A DNA stretch of 64,000 nucleotides from contig NZ_VFJE01000053.1 in assembly GCF_006385255.1 (NCBI RefSeq), positions 1-64,000 on the forward strand. The letters are read 5' to 3'. Shown in pieces: positions 1 through 10,700 of the stretch (positions within the stretch are counted from its first letter, which is position 1; each line of letters starts with the position of its first letter). This DNA comes from Flavobacterium microcysteis (GTDB taxonomy: Bacteria; Bacteroidota; Bacteroidia; Flavobacteriales; Flavobacteriaceae). Under the pieces are notes generated by a model. That model did no database searches. It had not been told where the DNA came from and saw only the letters and a list, made by a program, of their open reading frames with translations. A program made the position numbers and the translations under genes.

Positions 1-1744
1 TGACCTGGGAATTAAGCGTGCCGGTAATCGTTACCGTGCCGGTGCCGTTCTCGCAGATCACGGGGGTAGATGTCGATATCGTCGCAGTCGGGGCATTCGT
101 TACCTCGATGCTGACAGTGCCCGTTGCAGGTTGCGTGCACATTGGGGCTATACTTGAGGTTATGCTCACCAGTGTATAGGTATGCGTGCCTGGCGTAAGA
201 AGAATTTCCTGAATGATATATTCTCCGCTGGCAGGAATAGAAATCTGAGGCTGTGCCGCCCCATCCAACATGAAATCCACATTTGCGTTCGGTTCGCCGG
301 TAATCTTTACTCTCGATGGGTTGCCAAGACATACCTGAGCATCAACCTGGTGGATTGTAGCCGTTGGCATAGGCCTTACGGTTATGATAACCGAATCCGT
401 AAGGTTCTGCTCGCAAGGCGGCGTTCCGGTTGTGGATACCTTTACTAGTGTATAGGTATAGGTTCCAGGAGTAAGGTTGTTTGGAACGGTAATAGTACCG
501 TTACCCGTCGTAGTGTTAAGAGGCAGTGTCTGCTGTACTCCCGCCGGGTTGGTATAGGTCACTACCGTGCCAGGTGTACCCTGCACATCGATGGTAAAGC
601 CGCTGCCCTCGCAGATAGGAGTATCTGCTGTAGTAATATCGGCAGTTATTGTAGGTGATCCAATTGTGGCCTGACTTGTAAGTAATTGTGAACAGATAAC
701 AGTATTACTTGAATCTACTATCCTTCCTTCCACTAAAGTATATGTGATTGGGCCAGTGAAAGTCTCTAAAAAAGGATGAGTTCCACTTGCATCTAAGGTT
801 ACTGTTTGTATAGGCCCTGCATTAACCCTATAATCAATTATAGCATTGGGTATTCCATTAATCGTAAATGTTACCTGTTCTCCTAAGCATGCTGTAGGAG
901 TTGATGCAGTTATTGTAGCATTGGGTATAGGATAAACTTTCAATGTAAAATCAACAACACTATAGCACTTAGTAACATTGTCAGTCACTCTGGCAAAAAT
1001 TTGCTGAGGATTAGGAGAGTTACTGATTATGTTTGGCAAAGGCAATACCTGATCAACAGCGTTTGCTAATGTTGTATGAAAGGTTATTGTGTTATTTGTG
1101 AGATCAGGATTAATAAGGCTTCTATAGGAATTAAGATCAAACAGTCCTACACCAGGTGTATTACTACAGGTTCTTCTTTCTCCAATTGGATTGGCCTGGG
1201 GGGCTGTAGGAAAAGTAGCAGTACCTATCCATTCCAGTTCAAAACCACCATCTCCTACCGGCCTATCAATAGCAATATAATAGGATTGTCCTGCTGTCAC
1301 ATTCAACCATCTTACATAACCATCACCATTAGCACCAGGTCCAACCTGAGTAGCTGTCGTACTTGCATACATACCGGTATGATTGTTTGCCTGTCCAGCC
1401 AACTGAGGATTCGTTGTAGCACAACGAATTGGGCTTCCTAAACTAGAACAAGTTCTATTAGGTCCATATACCCAAAAATCATAATCTACGAGAATACTAG
1501 GATCCAATGGTTTTATATGAAATCCTAAAGTTCCGGAAGTGGCAATATTAATTTTAAGCCAAATAGAATTATGTTCTAAACCACCACAACCCGATACCTC
1601 CTGTACATTTCCTATACCAGAAGCATTGGATGTGAATGTGCCATTACCGCAAACCGTTATGGCATTGACACAATCATTGGGTTGTTGGGCATTGGCCAGA
1701 TAACCAAATAATACCAAAAGACTTATTGTCAGAAACTTTCTCAT
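1..1744 (-). CDS. Large secreted repeat adhesin, N-terminal part (runs off the window)
   Basis: About 581 codons are open and the frame is still open at the window edge, so the C-terminus is missing. The protein begins with a signal peptide (MRKFLTISLLVLFGYLANAQ). A beta-rich domain of roughly 200 residues follows, Cys- and Trp-containing, of the type found at the start of flavobacterial gliding/T9SS adhesins. Then come Ig-like repeats of about 90 residues with the recurring pattern ITG.P.A...D and L(T)PGT.TYTLV. It lies just downstream of an OmpA/TPR gene and a PorP/SprF gene and is transcribed the same way, so it is probably the adhesin of a second adhesin-partner set. An in-frame ATG nine bases upstream (1753) is an alternative start. 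GC content jumps near base 640, from AT-rich to GC-rich. A type B sorting tail is expected beyond the edge but cannot be seen. Confidence 0.85.
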   Translation of the reverse strand, partial: MRKFLTISLLVLFGYLANAQQPNDCVNAITVCGNGTFTSNASGIGNVQEVSGCGGLEHNSIWLKINIATSGTLGFHIKPLDPSILVDYDFWVYGPNRTCSSLGSPIRCATTNPQLAGQANNHTGMYASTTATQVGPGANGDGYVRWLNVTAGQSYYIAIDRPVGDGGFELEWIGTATFPTAPQANPIGERRTCSNTPGVGLFDLNSYRSLINPDLTNNTITFHTTLANAVDQVLPLPNIISNSPNPQQIFARVTDNVTKCYSVVDFTLKVYPIPNATITASTPTACLGEQVTFTINGIPNAIIDYRVNAGPIQTVTLDASGTHPFLETFTGPITYTLVEGRIVDSSNTVICSQLLTSQATIGSPTITADITTADTPICEGSGFTIDVQGTPGTVVTYTNPAGVQQTLPLNTTTGNGTITVPNNLTPGTYTYTLVKVSTTGTPPCEQNLTDSVIITVRPMPTATIHQVDAQVCLGNPSRVKITGEPNANVDFMLDGAAQPQISIPASGEYIIQEILLTPGTHTYTLVSITSSIAPMCTQPATGTVSIEVTNAPTATISTSTPVICENGTGTVTITGTLNSQV

Positions 1745-1774
1745 TTTAATCATTGCATTTTTTTGAAAACCCCA

Positions 1775-1801
1775 ACAGCCGGTCTTAAAAAGACCAGCTG
1801 T
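1775..1801 (-). terminator. Hairpin after the OmpA/TPR gene
   Basis: Arms ACAGCCGGTCTT and AAGACCAGCTGT pair over 11 of 12 positions around a three-base loop. On the minus strand it lies between the OmpA/TPR stop and the next adhesin start. No strong U-tract follows, so it may attenuate rather than fully terminate transcription. Confidence 0.5.
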
Positions 1802-1838
1802 CGAGTTACTATATTCTTTAATCCGTAAGAACCGTGTC

Positions 1839-3710
1839 CTATCTCTTTATAATCTTAAATTCCGAACGCCTGTTCTGCGCATCCTCCTCTTCCGTGCAGT
1901 TTGCCTTGCAGTCGATCTTTGGTTCCGTGATCCCGAACCCTTTGCCCGATAGGCGTTCCTTGCCGATGCCTTTCGACACGAGGTACTGAACCGTGGACTG
2001 CGCCCTCTGCTCGGAAAGCTTCAGGTTGTAGGCAGCGCTTCCCTTGCCATCCGTATGCGACTTCACATAGATAACCATATCCGGGTATTTGTTCATCACA
2101 TTCACAAGCTTGTCCAGTTCGGTAGCACCCTGCTGGGTAATATTGCTCTTGTTGAACTCAAAATAGATGTTTTTCAGCAATACTTCCGTATCCGTGATCA
2201 CTACCTCTACAGGTTCAAGGGCGATATCGACAGCTGTCTTGCCGCCTTTCGTTTTCATTACTCTGCCTGATCCCGCCTCATAATCTTTCTTGGTGGCCTG
2301 GAACACGTATTCCGTATCGCATTCCACGTCAAAGGAAACTTCCCCGTTCGAGCCACTCTGTTTCGTGGCTATCACGTTTTTCTTTGCATCCAGGATTGAC
2401 ACGCTGGCATCTGATAATACGCGGCCTGTCTTGCTGTCCTTCACCATGGCTATGGCCTCTACCCTGCACACCGGTACTGCCTTGATGATATTGTCCTTGC
2501 CGTTCCTGTTTGAGGAGAAGTAGCCTTCGTTTTTAGCCGTATTGAAACTGAAGGAGAAGTCGTCCTTCTCGCTGTTCACCGGCTTGCCTACGTTAATAGC
2601 TTCTCCGTCCTTGTTCAGATCTGCCCTAAACACGTCCAGTCCTCCAAATCCTTGCTTGCCGCTTGATGCAAAATAAAGGATGCCGTTATCGCTCATGAAA
2701 GGAAATCCTTCCTTACCGGCAGTGTTCACGTTCGATCCCAGGTTTTGTGGCTTGCCATAGCTGGTGCCATCAACCGATACTTTCCAGATATCGGAATCGC
2801 CGTGGCCGCCGGGCATGTTCGAGGTAAAGTATAAGGTCTTGCCGTCCGGGCTAAGGCTCGGGTGCGTTACGGAATAGCTTTTGCTATTGAACGGGAGTGC
2901 CTGGATGTTGGTCCATTTGCCGTCAACTCTTGTTGCCCTGTAGAGTCCCTGCTGTCCTATCTTCACGTTGTTCTTCCTGTCCTTGTCAAAGTTTCCGTCA
3001 TTAAGGCCGTCTCTGGCAAAGAAGATGGTGTTCCCGTCTGCGCTTATGGTAACCGGCCCGTCATGGAAGGCGGTGTTTAGTTCATTAACCGCTTTGGGTT
3101 CTGACAGGGTTCCGTCCGCATTTCTTATGGACTGGAAGATATCCAGGTAGGGTTGCTTCACCCATTTGTCGGTCTTGTTCGAGTTGTTCCTCGTGCTCAC
3201 GAAGTACAGGATATTGTCATTGGAGAGCACTGCCCCGAAATCGCTCTGGTCCTTGCTGTTGATGGTGGTCTCGCTGATATCAAAGAGTTTGTCCTTGCTG
3301 GAAAGGCTTGGGATATAGTTCGGGTTTGCCTTATGGTCCTTGGCCCTCTGGTCGTTTGGCAGCAGGCTCGCAAACCTGTCCATCTGCTTGTTGGCTTCCT
3401 GGTATTTGCCCTGCGACCTTAATGCTTGTGCATAACGGTAATACGTTTCCGCATCCTGGCTGCTCTCCACTGCCTTGGCATACCATCTGGAGGCTTCCGG
3501 CATATTGAACACGTTATAGTAGCTGTCTGCAAGCTGCTTATAGACATGGCTGTCGCCCTTCTTGCCTTCCGCAAGCTTCAGGTATTCCTCTATGGCCGCA
3601 ACATACTGGTAGCTGCCGTAAAGCCTGTCTGCCTTTTCTGAATCCTTGTTCTGCCCGTAACCGGAGGCAATGGCCAGGAGCAGCCCTGCGGCTATGTATA
3701 TTTTTTTCAT
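1839..3710 (-). CDS. OmpA-family outer-membrane protein with TPR and PD40 repeats
   Basis: This 623-aa protein has a signal peptide (MKKIYIAAGLLLAIASGYGQ). TPR-like helices span roughly residues 25-115 (ADRLYGSYQYVAAIEEYLKLA, YYRYAQALRSQGKYQEA). PD40/WD40-like beta-propeller blades follow at about 150-410 (LSPDGKTLYFTSN, PFMSDNGILYFASSG). A carboxypeptidase-regulatory-like domain lies at about 415-500. The C-terminal OmpA peptidoglycan-binding domain carries YFEFNKSNI, SHTDGKGS and NRRSEFKI. This architecture usually accompanies PorP/SprF and a large T9SS adhesin, and here it follows the PorP/SprF gene by 17 bp. Its likely role is to anchor the adhesin export or attachment apparatus to peptidoglycan. 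The gene lies in the GC-rich block. Confidence 0.92.
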   Translation of the reverse strand: MKKIYIAAGLLLAIASGYGQNKDSEKADRLYGSYQYVAAIEEYLKLAEGKKGDSHVYKQLADSYYNVFNMPEASRWYAKAVESSQDAETYYRYAQALRSQGKYQEANKQMDRFASLLPNDQRAKDHKANPNYIPSLSSKDKLFDISETTINSKDQSDFGAVLSNDNILYFVSTRNNSNKTDKWVKQPYLDIFQSIRNADGTLSEPKAVNELNTAFHDGPVTISADGNTIFFARDGLNDGNFDKDRKNNVKIGQQGLYRATRVDGKWTNIQALPFNSKSYSVTHPSLSPDGKTLYFTSNMPGGHGDSDIWKVSVDGTSYGKPQNLGSNVNTAGKEGFPFMSDNGILYFASSGKQGFGGLDVFRADLNKDGEAINVGKPVNSEKDDFSFSFNTAKNEGYFSSNRNGKDNIIKAVPVCRVEAIAMVKDSKTGRVLSDASVSILDAKKNVIATKQSGSNGEVSFDVECDTEYVFQATKKDYEAGSGRVMKTKGGKTAVDIALEPVEVVITDTEVLLKNIYFEFNKSNITQQGATELDKLVNVMNKYPDMVIYVKSHTDGKGSAAYNLKLSEQRAQSTVQYLVSKGIGKERLSGKGFGITEPKIDCKANCTEEEDAQNRRSEFKIIKR

Positions 3711-3727
3711 TTTCTTGCTCTTTTGGG

Positions 3728-4663
3728 TTAGAAATATCTTGGTGATACGGATACCTTCTTCGGGAAGTTCAGGTCGAACAGCAGCATGATCTCGTGCGAG
3801 GACTGCGTGCTTACCTTAAGGTCCGAGATGATACGGTCATAGGCATATCCGATGCGGATGTTAGGCGTCACTGCGTAGTTGACCATTCCCCCGAAGGAAT
3901 CGTCAAGACGGTAGGTGGCCCCTATCTCGAAGCGGTCAAAGAACATCATGTTGGCCGAGGCGTCAAGCGAGGTGGGCGCATCGAAGGCCGACTTTAGCAT
4001 GAACGAGGGCTTGAACTTGGTGTTTTCAGAAAGCTCGAACACGTACCCTCCCGTCAGGAAGTAGTGCTGCGTCTCCGAGCCGAACTGGTATTCCCTTCCG
4101 TCGTTCCTGATATCAAGGTGCTTGCTCTTGAGCATGTTCGGTACCGAAAGCGCAAGATAGTACTTTTGGGTATAATAGAAGAATCCCGTACCGATATTGA
4201 AGAACGTGTTGCTTGAGTTTTCCCTGAAGGCAGGGTCATTGATATCCGGGACGTGTCCGTTACCAATATCGCTGAACAGGCCTACTTTATGGAAAGTGGC
4301 TCCGGCCTTGATACCGAGCGCCAGGCGGTGTTCGCCCCCGAGGTTCAGTGTATAGGAGAAGTCCCCATATACGTTGGTCTCATCCACGGGCCCGATCCTG
4401 TCCGTTATGGCTGAGAGTCCTAATCCGACATTTTTACCTGCCGGGCTGTGTACCGACAGGGTTCCCGTTTTGGGTGCTCCCTCGATGTCTACCCATTGGG
4501 CACGGTAAAGCAGGCCGACGGCCAGGTTTTCCTTGGAGCCCGCATACGCCGGGTTCATCACGTTCATGTTGTACATGTATTGCGTATAGTGGGGATCCTG
4601 CTGTGCCTGGGCGCCTACCGTGACCATAAACGCAAAGGCTAGTGTAAGATATATTTTTTTCAT
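3728..4663 (-). CDS. PorP/SprF family T9SS outer-membrane protein
   Basis: The 311-aa protein has a signal peptide ending AQAQ and the PorP/SprF hallmark QDPHYTQYMYN..NPAYAGS just after it. A beta-barrel-like pattern follows (GLGLSAITDRIGPV, LALGIKAG, FEIGATYRLDDSFGGM, RIGYAYD). SprF in Flavobacterium johnsoniae is needed for secretion of the adhesin SprB, and type B sorting domains generally need a cognate SprF-like partner. The type B adhesin gene lies directly upstream, and the OmpA/TPR gene begins 17 bp downstream. I infer that this protein is the dedicated outer-membrane partner of the 2785-aa adhesin. Sampled sequence inside the gene is 53% GC (32 of 60 bases at 3841-3900), well above most of the window. 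Confidence 0.93.
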   Translation of the reverse strand: MKKIYLTLAFAFMVTVGAQAQQDPHYTQYMYNMNVMNPAYAGSKENLAVGLLYRAQWVDIEGAPKTGTLSVHSPAGKNVGLGLSAITDRIGPVDETNVYGDFSYTLNLGGEHRLALGIKAGATFHKVGLFSDIGNGHVPDINDPAFRENSSNTFFNIGTGFFYYTQKYYLALSVPNMLKSKHLDIRNDGREYQFGSETQHYFLTGGYVFELSENTKFKPSFMLKSAFDAPTSLDASANMMFFDRFEIGATYRLDDSFGGMVNYAVTPNIRIGYAYDRIISDLKVSTQSSHEIMLLFDLNFPKKVSVSPRYF

Positions 4664-4695
4664 GTGTATCTATAGTTTTCTTTGGTGTAGGGATT

Positions 4696-4715
4696 GGCCT
4701 GCCTTGCGGCAGGCC
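4696..4715 (-). other. GC-rich hairpin between adhesin and PorP/SprF genes
   Basis: GGCCTGCC and GGCAGGCC form a perfect 8-bp stem with a TTGC loop. No U-tract follows on either strand, so it does not look like a standard terminator. It may be an RNA processing or stability element that sets the ratio of adhesin to partner proteins. Confidence 0.55.
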
Positions 4716-4735
4716 GTCCTTACCTCTTATGATTG

Positions 4736-7700
4736 TTAGTATTGCCTGTTGATATAGACCCATCCCGTTACCGTGGTACCGTCCTGCTTGGAGATGCTGT
4801 AGAAGTACGTGGCGTCCGGAAGGTCCTTGCCGTCCCTGTCCTGGCCATGCCACTCGTTAGTGTAGCTTCCCTTGAACTTGTAGACTTCTGTTCCGTATCT
4901 GTTAAAGATGCTCAGGTGTTGTACTCCCATACCGCTCAAATCGAAGCTGTCGTTCAATGAATCACCGTTAGGGGAGATCCCTTTTGGGATAAGCTTGCAG
5001 GAGCTGCTCTCGACCGTGAAGCTCGCAGTAGTGCTGCATGCGCCGGATCCTGCCGTTACCGTAAAGGTGATCGGCATCGTGGCGCCCGGGTGCTGCGACA
5101 GGTATTCCTCGACGTTAAGGTCTGCCTGGTTCCCAACCGTGGCTCCGCTTCCGTCTTTCCACTCGTAGCTGGCAGCGTCTGATGGCGTGGCCTTGAGCCA
5201 TAGCGTCTGGTTGCTGCATTCCTTGGCGATCGACACTTGAAGGCCTTCTGAGATGGTAACCGTGAAGCTGCCGTTGCCGCCAAGGCTGCACGTTGCGATG
5301 TTCTCCTCTATCACGTAGGTGATCTGGTAGGTACCCGGGGTGCTCTGCGAAACGGAGATCTCTCCCGTGGCCGTGTTGATCGCTACTCCCGTAGGGGCGC
5401 TGAAACGTCCTCCCGCAGTAAAGCCTGCCGCCAGGTTCGGCAATAGGTTCGCATCGTTCTGGCATACCGGCGTGTCGTAGGTGAAGCCTACAGTTGGCGT
5501 TACGCCTGCGTTGATCGTGATGGAAACGGTATTGCTGCCGCCATCGGTACATGTAGCTATATTTTGTGCTAATGTATATACAATCTGATGTGTTCCTTGC
5601 GTTGCTCCTGCCAAGTTGATCTCACCTGTAGTTGGATTTACTGTAATTGTAGAAGAAGTAAATGAACCTCCCTGAGTAAATCCTGTTGATAATATCGGTC
5701 TTGGGTTTGTAGACGCATTTATACAGGTATTATTATAACTGAATGTCAGTTGCGGTGTTGTCAGCGCATTGATCGTAATATTTTCTGTATGGATTCCACC
5801 TGAATTACAACCTGATTGTACAACCTTGTATGTAATTGTATAGTTTCCTGCAGGACTATTTGCCAAATCAATTTCTCCTGTTGTTGCATTGATAACCAAG
5901 CCGCCCGTTGCTTCAAAAGCACCTCCTATATAGAAGTCTTGAGCTAATGTTGGCAATGGGTTCGCTCCTGCCTTACAGTACGATGCCTGATACGTAAATC
6001 CTGTTACTGGAGTAACTCCGCTTTCCAATACGATCTCAGCAATAAACTCTCCTTCATCAGTACAAGTTGCCAAATCACGAACCAATGTGTACTTAATTTG
6101 GTGCGTTCCAGCTGTAGCTCCAGCCAGATTGATTTCACCTGTTGTTGGGTTTACCGTAATTGTAGAAGAACTAAATGTTCCTCCAGAACTAAATCCTGTT
6201 GGCAATATCGGCAAAGGATTTGTACCTGAATTTGTACAAACATTAGCATAGCTAAATGTTACTTGCGGTGTTACCACAGCATTGATTGTAACGTTTTCTG
6301 TATGGATTCCACCTGAATTACAGCCTGATTGTACAACTTTATACGTAATCGTATATACTCCAGCCGGGCTATTTGCCAAATCAATTTCTCCGGTCGTTGC
6401 ATTGATAATTAAGCCTCCGGTTGTCTCAAAAGCACCTCCAGTGTAGAAGTCCTGAGCTAATGTTGGCAGTGGGTTCGTTCCAGCCTTGCAATACGAAGTC
6501 TGATACGTAAATCCTGTTACTGGCACAATATTCTGCTCTATCTGAATCTGGAAGGTCTGACTTCCTGCATTTCTACATGCAGCTGCATCAGAATTCACAT
6601 TATAGGTTATAGTATGAAGACCAACAGTTGCTGTTGCCATATCTATTTCTCCTGTCAGCGTATTTACAGTAAGAGTTCCAGAGGAAAATTCTCCACCCGT
6701 AGTAAAGCCAGAAGGCAATTGTGGTAAAAGATTAGCGTTGTTTGAACATACAGGGGTTTCATAAGTGAAATTAACCTGTGCTGCAACTGCCGGATCGATT
6801 GTGATGGAAACTGTATTTATTCCTCCATCTGTACATCCCACATTTCCTATACTATACTTTACAGTATAAGTTCCTGCTGTACTTGTACCTAAATCAATTT
6901 CTCCTGTTGTTGTATTGATTCCAAGTCCGTTTGGTGTAGCCTCAAAAGTTCCTCCTGTTGCAAAGCCAGGATTTTTTGTGATTACCGGATTTGATCCAAA
7001 AATACAATAATTGCCATCATCATAGCTAAAGCCAACCTCAGCTGTAGTTCTTTGATTTACTGTTACTGTTATTGCTACTCTAGGTCCTTCACAACCGTTA
7101 ACATCAACATTACTTACATAATATGTTGTTGATCCTACTGCAGTCGTTTCTGGAGTTGGAGCCGTTGTTGTTCCTGTACCACCAGTTTCCTGAGTAAACC
7201 ATTTCAATGTATAGTTTACAGTAGGCGTAGCTGCCAATGGCTGAGCGGTAGCATTCAAGCAATATTCTACAGGACTTGTAACCGTTGGCACATCGCTGAA
7301 TCCGTTGTAAGTCACTACTACAGTCTTATCGCAGTATCTTGTTTTCCAATGGAAAGTGTATGCTCCAGGTGTATTGAATCCTGAAATAGCTGTCGATTTG
7401 TTATTCGGACTTGCGATAATCACTTGTGCCGGATTGTTTTCGTCAGCAACCCATGTTCCAACACCTTCTGCTTCAAGTAGTGCAGAGGTTTCTTGGCAGG
7501 CAAGCGTAAGAGGTGCTGTTTTTATATCTACATTGGCTGTAATAGACACAGCATCCAAAAGGTTTCCTCCGGCATTGTCTTTCGACCTGAAGACAAAACG
7601 GGTTACAGTCTGTCCTGCAGGTACATTATAAGTACCTTCATAGTAGTTCCATCTAAGGCTGCCCGGATGTTGTTCAAGCAATACGAACGGTCCTGCAGGT

Positions 7701-10700
7701 GGTCCTGCAAGCAATTCTAATGAGCTGTTGCCACCTCTTGTTGCATGAGCATAGCCATATTTAAATTGAGTTATCTCTGAACTGTCAAGATCCTGATAAA
7801 TCCCTTTCACATTATCAAGGGTTGTAGGTGCCGGATCAGGAGAAAGTGTCTGAACGACTTGTCCTCCATCATAAGGCATATAACCGTCTATTCCTGTCGC
7901 ATTTCCAAAGAAAAATTCGTTGTAAAGCGAAGATGTAGGATCTACTATGGCATTGGTTCTCCATCCCGGAATTATGTTCTGCGGATAGAAGTTACCCAAT
8001 CCAAAATCAGCTTCCGGTCTTTCAAAGCTACCATTTACAATATCCAAGGCACAAAGGTTCTGAGGCGTAGTGATACACACATCGAATGTACAGATATTTG
8101 GAGCCGTATCATTCAGGGTCATTCTTACCTTATAGGTAGCTCCCGGTTCTACTTCTGCCATATACGACATTACGATTGCATTGTTATAGGTACATGCCAA
8201 TTGCTGTAAGGACGAACCGTTGACTTTGTATAGCGTTAATGTAATACTTGGTGCAACCACATCTGGCGTATAGCCGCCCTGATAGCTTCCCTTTGCAGAG
8301 AAATTGCCCAATTCCAGTACATGTACTTTTGAGGAAGCCACAAATTCAAACCAAATGTCTCCATTGTTGACTCCTGTGCAAGCCATAGCTTCTGTTGAAG
8401 CCGTTGCTCCAATAAAACTTGCTTTGGTAGCCGATTGCTCGCAATCAGTACCTGCGTTTACAGGGATAACGACTGCTTTGGAAGCATCATCATTTCTCAC
8501 AAACTTGCGAGGGCCTGACCAGTAGCTTTTATCATTAGAACTACAAACTGCCCTTACAAAGAACTCATAAGTTCCTGCTTTCAAATCAGCAAAATCAGAA
8601 GCTTGTGGCGTATAGGAAGCTGTTGTTACAAGCGTTCCTGATTGCGGTAATGTATTATTCTCCAATGGCTGTATGAATACTTCCCATTGAGTCTCGCTTC
8701 CGCCTGCTGTCCAGGAAAGAACTCCTGTAGAGTTAACCGCAAGGTTGGTTGGCTGCGGACAGGTAACCGGCCCACAGGTTGCAACTCCTGTATATATTCT
8801 TGAGTTTGAAAGCCCAATACCTCCTATCCAAACCTGATTTCCTGAAGCATCTTTAATCTCTACACGAGCAGTAGTAAATTGCCATTCATTTCCGGCATCG
8901 TTTACTAATGAGAATTCTACTCCCGTACATAAGAATACCGTAAAGTCTACAGGAGGAGGAACCTGACCAAACGGTCCTGAAGGGAACACCATACTTTGGA
9001 TTATAACTCCATTCTGAACCAGGTTTATTCCACCACCAACTCCTGATGAAGTACCTCCACTTAAAGTAATGGTATATTCACAAAGGTTTTCAAAACTACA
9101 TCTTGTAGTAAATTCAAATGGTCCAACCCATTCGCTGTCTTGAGTGGCACTACATACCGCTCTTACATAGTATTCATATTTTACTGCTGGCGTTAGGCCT
9201 GTCACAGTATATGGATTCGATGATGTATTGTGCAGGTATTGCGCATCACCATCTCCAACAGGAGCCGGCAATTCAGCAGGCTGTACATATACATCCCATG
9301 AAGTTTCGGTACCGTTGGCATCCCATGAAATCTTAGCACCGGTATCGATAATATCGCTTACCGCTAGATTGTTAGGAACAGCACATGCAGGTATGTCTTC
9401 GATAACTACTTTGTCTATTACCAATAACTGTCCTCTATAATTCCAAGGATTTGGAGCTTTTTGAGGAATATGCCATGCAATGTTGATATCGCCCGTAACA
9501 CCAGCCGGAAGGTTGATTACTTTTTCCTTCCATTCCGGATTATTAAGAGGGGGCACACTTTCGTAGCTTACTTCATATAACATGGTTGAGAACTGATTCA
9601 GTTCGCTTCCGCTTGTAGATAATTTCACTTCAAGATCTTCCTTGAAATCATCACCCCACAGTACTCTGTAGTAATAACGCAGGCGTTGTCCTGGTCTAAC
9701 TGTTATTGTTGGCGAGATCAACCAATCGTCATTATTTCCGTTAGATCCCGTAAATATCATTGCTGCATGCTCTCCTTCGTATGGATTTAGCGTGTTATGC
9801 AGGTTCCATGAAAAAGTATCGCTATTGCCATTAACAACTCGCCAACATTCTTCTGATACCGATCCCGGGTTGAATGTCTCCACAAACGGTGTCGTAAAGG
9901 CGTTACATAATGTGGTAAATCTAAAAGGCCCTACCCATTGGCTTTGTTCCGAAGTACTGCAATAAGCCCTCACATAATATTCGTATTGTCTATTAGGTAG
10001 TAATGGTCCTGTAGCAAAAGTTGTATTGTTGCTTGTCAATTGTCCGTTTCCGGTAGGGATTCCTGAACCTACCTCCTGTACTACGACTTGCCACTGAGTT
10101 TCCTGATATCCTTTAGTCCAGGACAACACACCAGAAGTTTGCGTAATACTAGCAGCCCTAAGTTCAGATGGTGCCGGACATGCCGGAGCATCTTCAACCT
10201 TTACGTCATCGATTTGCAAAATGGATGTTCCTCCTGCTGTCGAAAAGGATGGCGGTACCCTGAACGCAATATACACTGGTCCGGTTGCATTGATGTAAAG
10301 TGATTTTTCGATAAAGTCAGTATTGGTAAACTCCATCAGCGGCATAATAACGCTGAAGCTTGCTGGGTTCCTATCCGTAGTAGATATCAAAACCTCAATA
10401 CCAAATCTAGGATTTGGGAACATAGGACTCAAAGCCGCCTTATATTTGAATTTTAAGGTTTTAGTTCCTACCACATTGATAGCCGGAGAAATCAGCCAGT
10501 CATTGTATGATGCCGTAGGGAAAGGAAAAGTCCTACCCTGAATTGCTGCAAACGTAGGATCTAAACGCCATGTAGTTCCATCAGTATTCGCATCCGTAAT
10601 GGTCCAGCATGATCTGTGATTATTTACATCTGCAGTATCAAAATTTTCATTGAAAGGCGTATCAAAAACACCACAAACCGTTGTAAAATAAAAAGGTCCT

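Noticed and set aside
4434..4853. A 139-aa minus-strand frame bridging the PorP and adhesin genes
   Set aside because: It is an alternate frame of two clear genes and shows no recognisable protein features; the GC-rich sequence simply leaves few stops.
5244..7048. Regular repeats that could suggest a CRISPR array
   Set aside because: Unit length is about 258 bp, the units are coding and in frame, and there are no unique short spacers or cas genes.
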